From the NCBI RefSeq assembly GCF_003206575.1, contig NZ_PZJO01000006.1:99768-132511 (forward strand): 32,744 nucleotides of DNA, given 5' to 3'. The stretch is from Salinicola endophyticus. Its GTDB lineage: Bacteria > Pseudomonadota > Gammaproteobacteria > Pseudomonadales > Halomonadaceae. The notes beneath the pieces are model-generated. The model was not told where the DNA came from. It was given only the letters and a program-made list of their open reading frames with translations, and made no database searches. Made by a program: the position numbers and the translations under genes. Positions 31,609-32,744 of this stretch are shown piece by piece. The number at the start of each line of letters is the position of its first letter. Positions within the stretch are counted from its first letter, which is position 1.

Positions 31609-32217
31609 ATGACACAACGCATCCTGCTGATCACCAGTTCGCTGTTCGGCGAGAATGGCCAGTCCCGCGCTCTCGCCGCGGCTTTCAAGTCCGAACTCGC
31701 CGGGCGCGACGTCGCGCTGGTCGAGCGTGACGTGGTCGCAAGCGAGCTGCCGCACCTGAGCGGTGCAGAGATGGGGAGCTGGATGACCGAGCCCAGCGCG
31801 CGCACTCCGGAGCAGGTCGCACTCGCGAGCCACTCCGAAGCGCTGCTGGCCGAGGTCGAGGCCGCCGATCTGATCGTGCTCGCGGTGCCGCTCTACAATC
31901 TCGGCATCCCCAGCCAGCTCAAGGCGTGGTTCGACCGTATCCTGCGTGCGGGCAAGACCTTCAAGTACACCGAAAACGGTCCGGTCGGCCTGCTCGAGGG
32001 CAAGTCCGGGCTGATCCTGGCGGCGCGCGGTGGCCAGTACGCCGGTACCGAGCTCGACTCGCAGACGCCGCATCTGCGCCACATGCTGGGGCTGATCGGG
32101 ATCAAGGATGTCCATGCCATCTACGCCGAAGGGCTCAACATGGGCGACGCCCAGAAGCAGGCGGCCATGACCGAAGCCCAGCAGGCGATTGCCGAGTACG
32201 TGGCCAACCACTGCTGA
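31609..32217 (+). CDS. azoR: FMN-dependent NADH:quinone oxidoreductase / azoreductase
   Basis: Flavodoxin-fold reductase, 202 residues, the normal AzoR length. It uses NADH and FMN to reduce quinones and azo compounds. Seen: ILLITSSLFGENGQSRALAAAF (FMN phosphate loop), VVASELPHLSGAEM, LIVLAVPLYNLGIPSQLKAWFDRILRAGKTFKYTENGPVGLLEGK, and ARGGQYAGTELDSQTPHLRHMLGLIGI. These are all close to E. coli AzoR. AAGGGAA precedes the ATG at 31609. A longer frame beginning at 31522 runs through the GC-rich hairpin and is unlikely. The next gene, a DoxX protein, starts 67 bp downstream and is commonly paired with such reductases. Confidence 0.93.
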   Translation: MTQRILLITSSLFGENGQSRALAAAFKSELAGRDVALVERDVVASELPHLSGAEMGSWMTEPSARTPEQVALASHSEALLAEVEAADLIVLAVPLYNLGIPSQLKAWFDRILRAGKTFKYTENGPVGLLEGKSGLILAARGGQYAGTELDSQTPHLRHMLGLIGIKDVHAIYAEGLNMGDAQKQAAMTEAQQAIAEYVANHC

Positions 32218-32284
32218 TTTCCCGCTGCGCTGACGCGGCCACGCCGGATGCCGGCACTTGATCTCGAGGGCGGGAGACGATCCC

Positions 32285-32689
32285 ATGCCAAGGTTTTTCC
32301 ATAACGACGATATGGGCAAGCTGGTCCTGCGCCTGTGTGTCGGTGTGCTCATGCTGTTCCACGGCATCAACAAGGTGCTCCATCCGGCCGCTTTCGACTG
32401 GCTGGCGCAGACGTTGTCCGGCGTCGGCTTGCCGACTTTCATCGCCTATGGCGTGCTGCTGGGCGAGATCGTCGGTCCGCTGATGGCGATCGTGGGCTGG
32501 CGGGCCCGTATTGGCGGCTTGCTGATGGCTGGCAACATGGTCGTCGCGGTGCTGTTGGTGCATCTGCCGCAGTTCTGGTCGCTCACCAGCCAGGGTGGCT
32601 GGGCGCTCGAACTGCAAGGCATGTATCTGTTTGCCGCGCTGGCGGTGATGTTCCTGGGCAGCGGGCGTTTGGCGCTCAAGCCCGACTGA
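32285..32689 (+). CDS. DoxX-family membrane protein
   Basis: A small integral-membrane protein, 134 residues with four hydrophobic helices: LVLRLCVGVLMLFHGINKVL, FIAYGVLLGEIVGPLMAIVGW, IGGLLMAGNMVVAVLLVHL and MYLFAALAVMFLGSGRLAL. The LFHGINK and GEIVGPL segments are typical of the DoxX/YphA family. GGGAGA lies seven bases before the ATG at 32285. It follows azoR on the same strand, so the two may form a redox or detoxification unit; DoxX proteins have been linked to thiol and oxidative-stress functions, though their exact reaction is unclear. The last 55 bases of the window hold nothing I can assign. Confidence 0.88.
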   Translation: MPRFFHNDDMGKLVLRLCVGVLMLFHGINKVLHPAAFDWLAQTLSGVGLPTFIAYGVLLGEIVGPLMAIVGWRARIGGLLMAGNMVVAVLLVHLPQFWSLTSQGGWALELQGMYLFAALAVMFLGSGRLALKPD

Positions 32690-32744
32690 GCCTGCCGGCG
32701 CTTGCTGCCGAAGCTCTACAGCCGTAGCGACGAAAATCGCCCGC

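Overview
The window is chromosomal DNA from a GC-rich gammaproteobacterium. The MetE/MetR pair, the RstA/RstB-like two-component system, the BCCT osmolyte carrier and the agmatine deiminase together suggest a halotolerant member of the Halomonadaceae (Halomonas/Salinicola-like). This is inferred from gene content and protein resemblance only. Genes are dense, mostly in short operons with Shine-Dalgarno starts. I see no rRNA, tRNA, CRISPR, phage gene or intact insertion sequence.

Layout. (1) 33-3852: a tripartite tricarboxylate transporter (tctC-tctB-tctA) converging on a GntR/FCD regulator. (2) 3955-4950: a luciferase-like flavin monooxygenase preceded by a perfect long palindrome. (3) 5078-9601, minus strand: a compact five-gene operon coding, in order of transcription, a thermostable-hemolysin/GNAT-like protein, an AMP-forming acyl ligase, a heme-oxygenase-fold protein with a diiron-oxidase ligand pattern, a short-chain dehydrogenase and an exported TPR protein. 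Its product is unknown to me and it is the best candidate here for an undescribed pathway. A 200-bp MITE-like inverted-repeat element sits 35 bp upstream. (4) 10035-11669: a BCCT carrier with a strong terminator. (5) 12146-17485: a malonate catabolic locus with a divergent GntR regulator, malonyl-CoA decarboxylase (matA), malonyl-CoA synthetase (matB) and the two-part malonate carrier madLM. Malonate would be imported, activated to malonyl-CoA and decarboxylated to acetyl-CoA. (6) 17528-19775: an EAL phosphodiesterase gene overlapping a PAS-GGDEF cyclase gene. (7) 20013-24321: envelope and housekeeping genes (extensin-like, glycine-zipper lipoprotein, agmatine deiminase, PEBP-like, retropepsin-like, lipoprotein). 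(8) 24703-27129: an RstA/RstB-like two-component system. (9) 27146-30472: metR divergent from metE with a MetR box between them. (10) 30648-32689: a COG3650-type lipoprotein, an FMN azoreductase and a DoxX-family protein.

Starts were chosen from ribosome-binding sites and family N-termini, so many genes are shorter than their longest open frame. Family names come from motif recognition by eye; no database search was possible.
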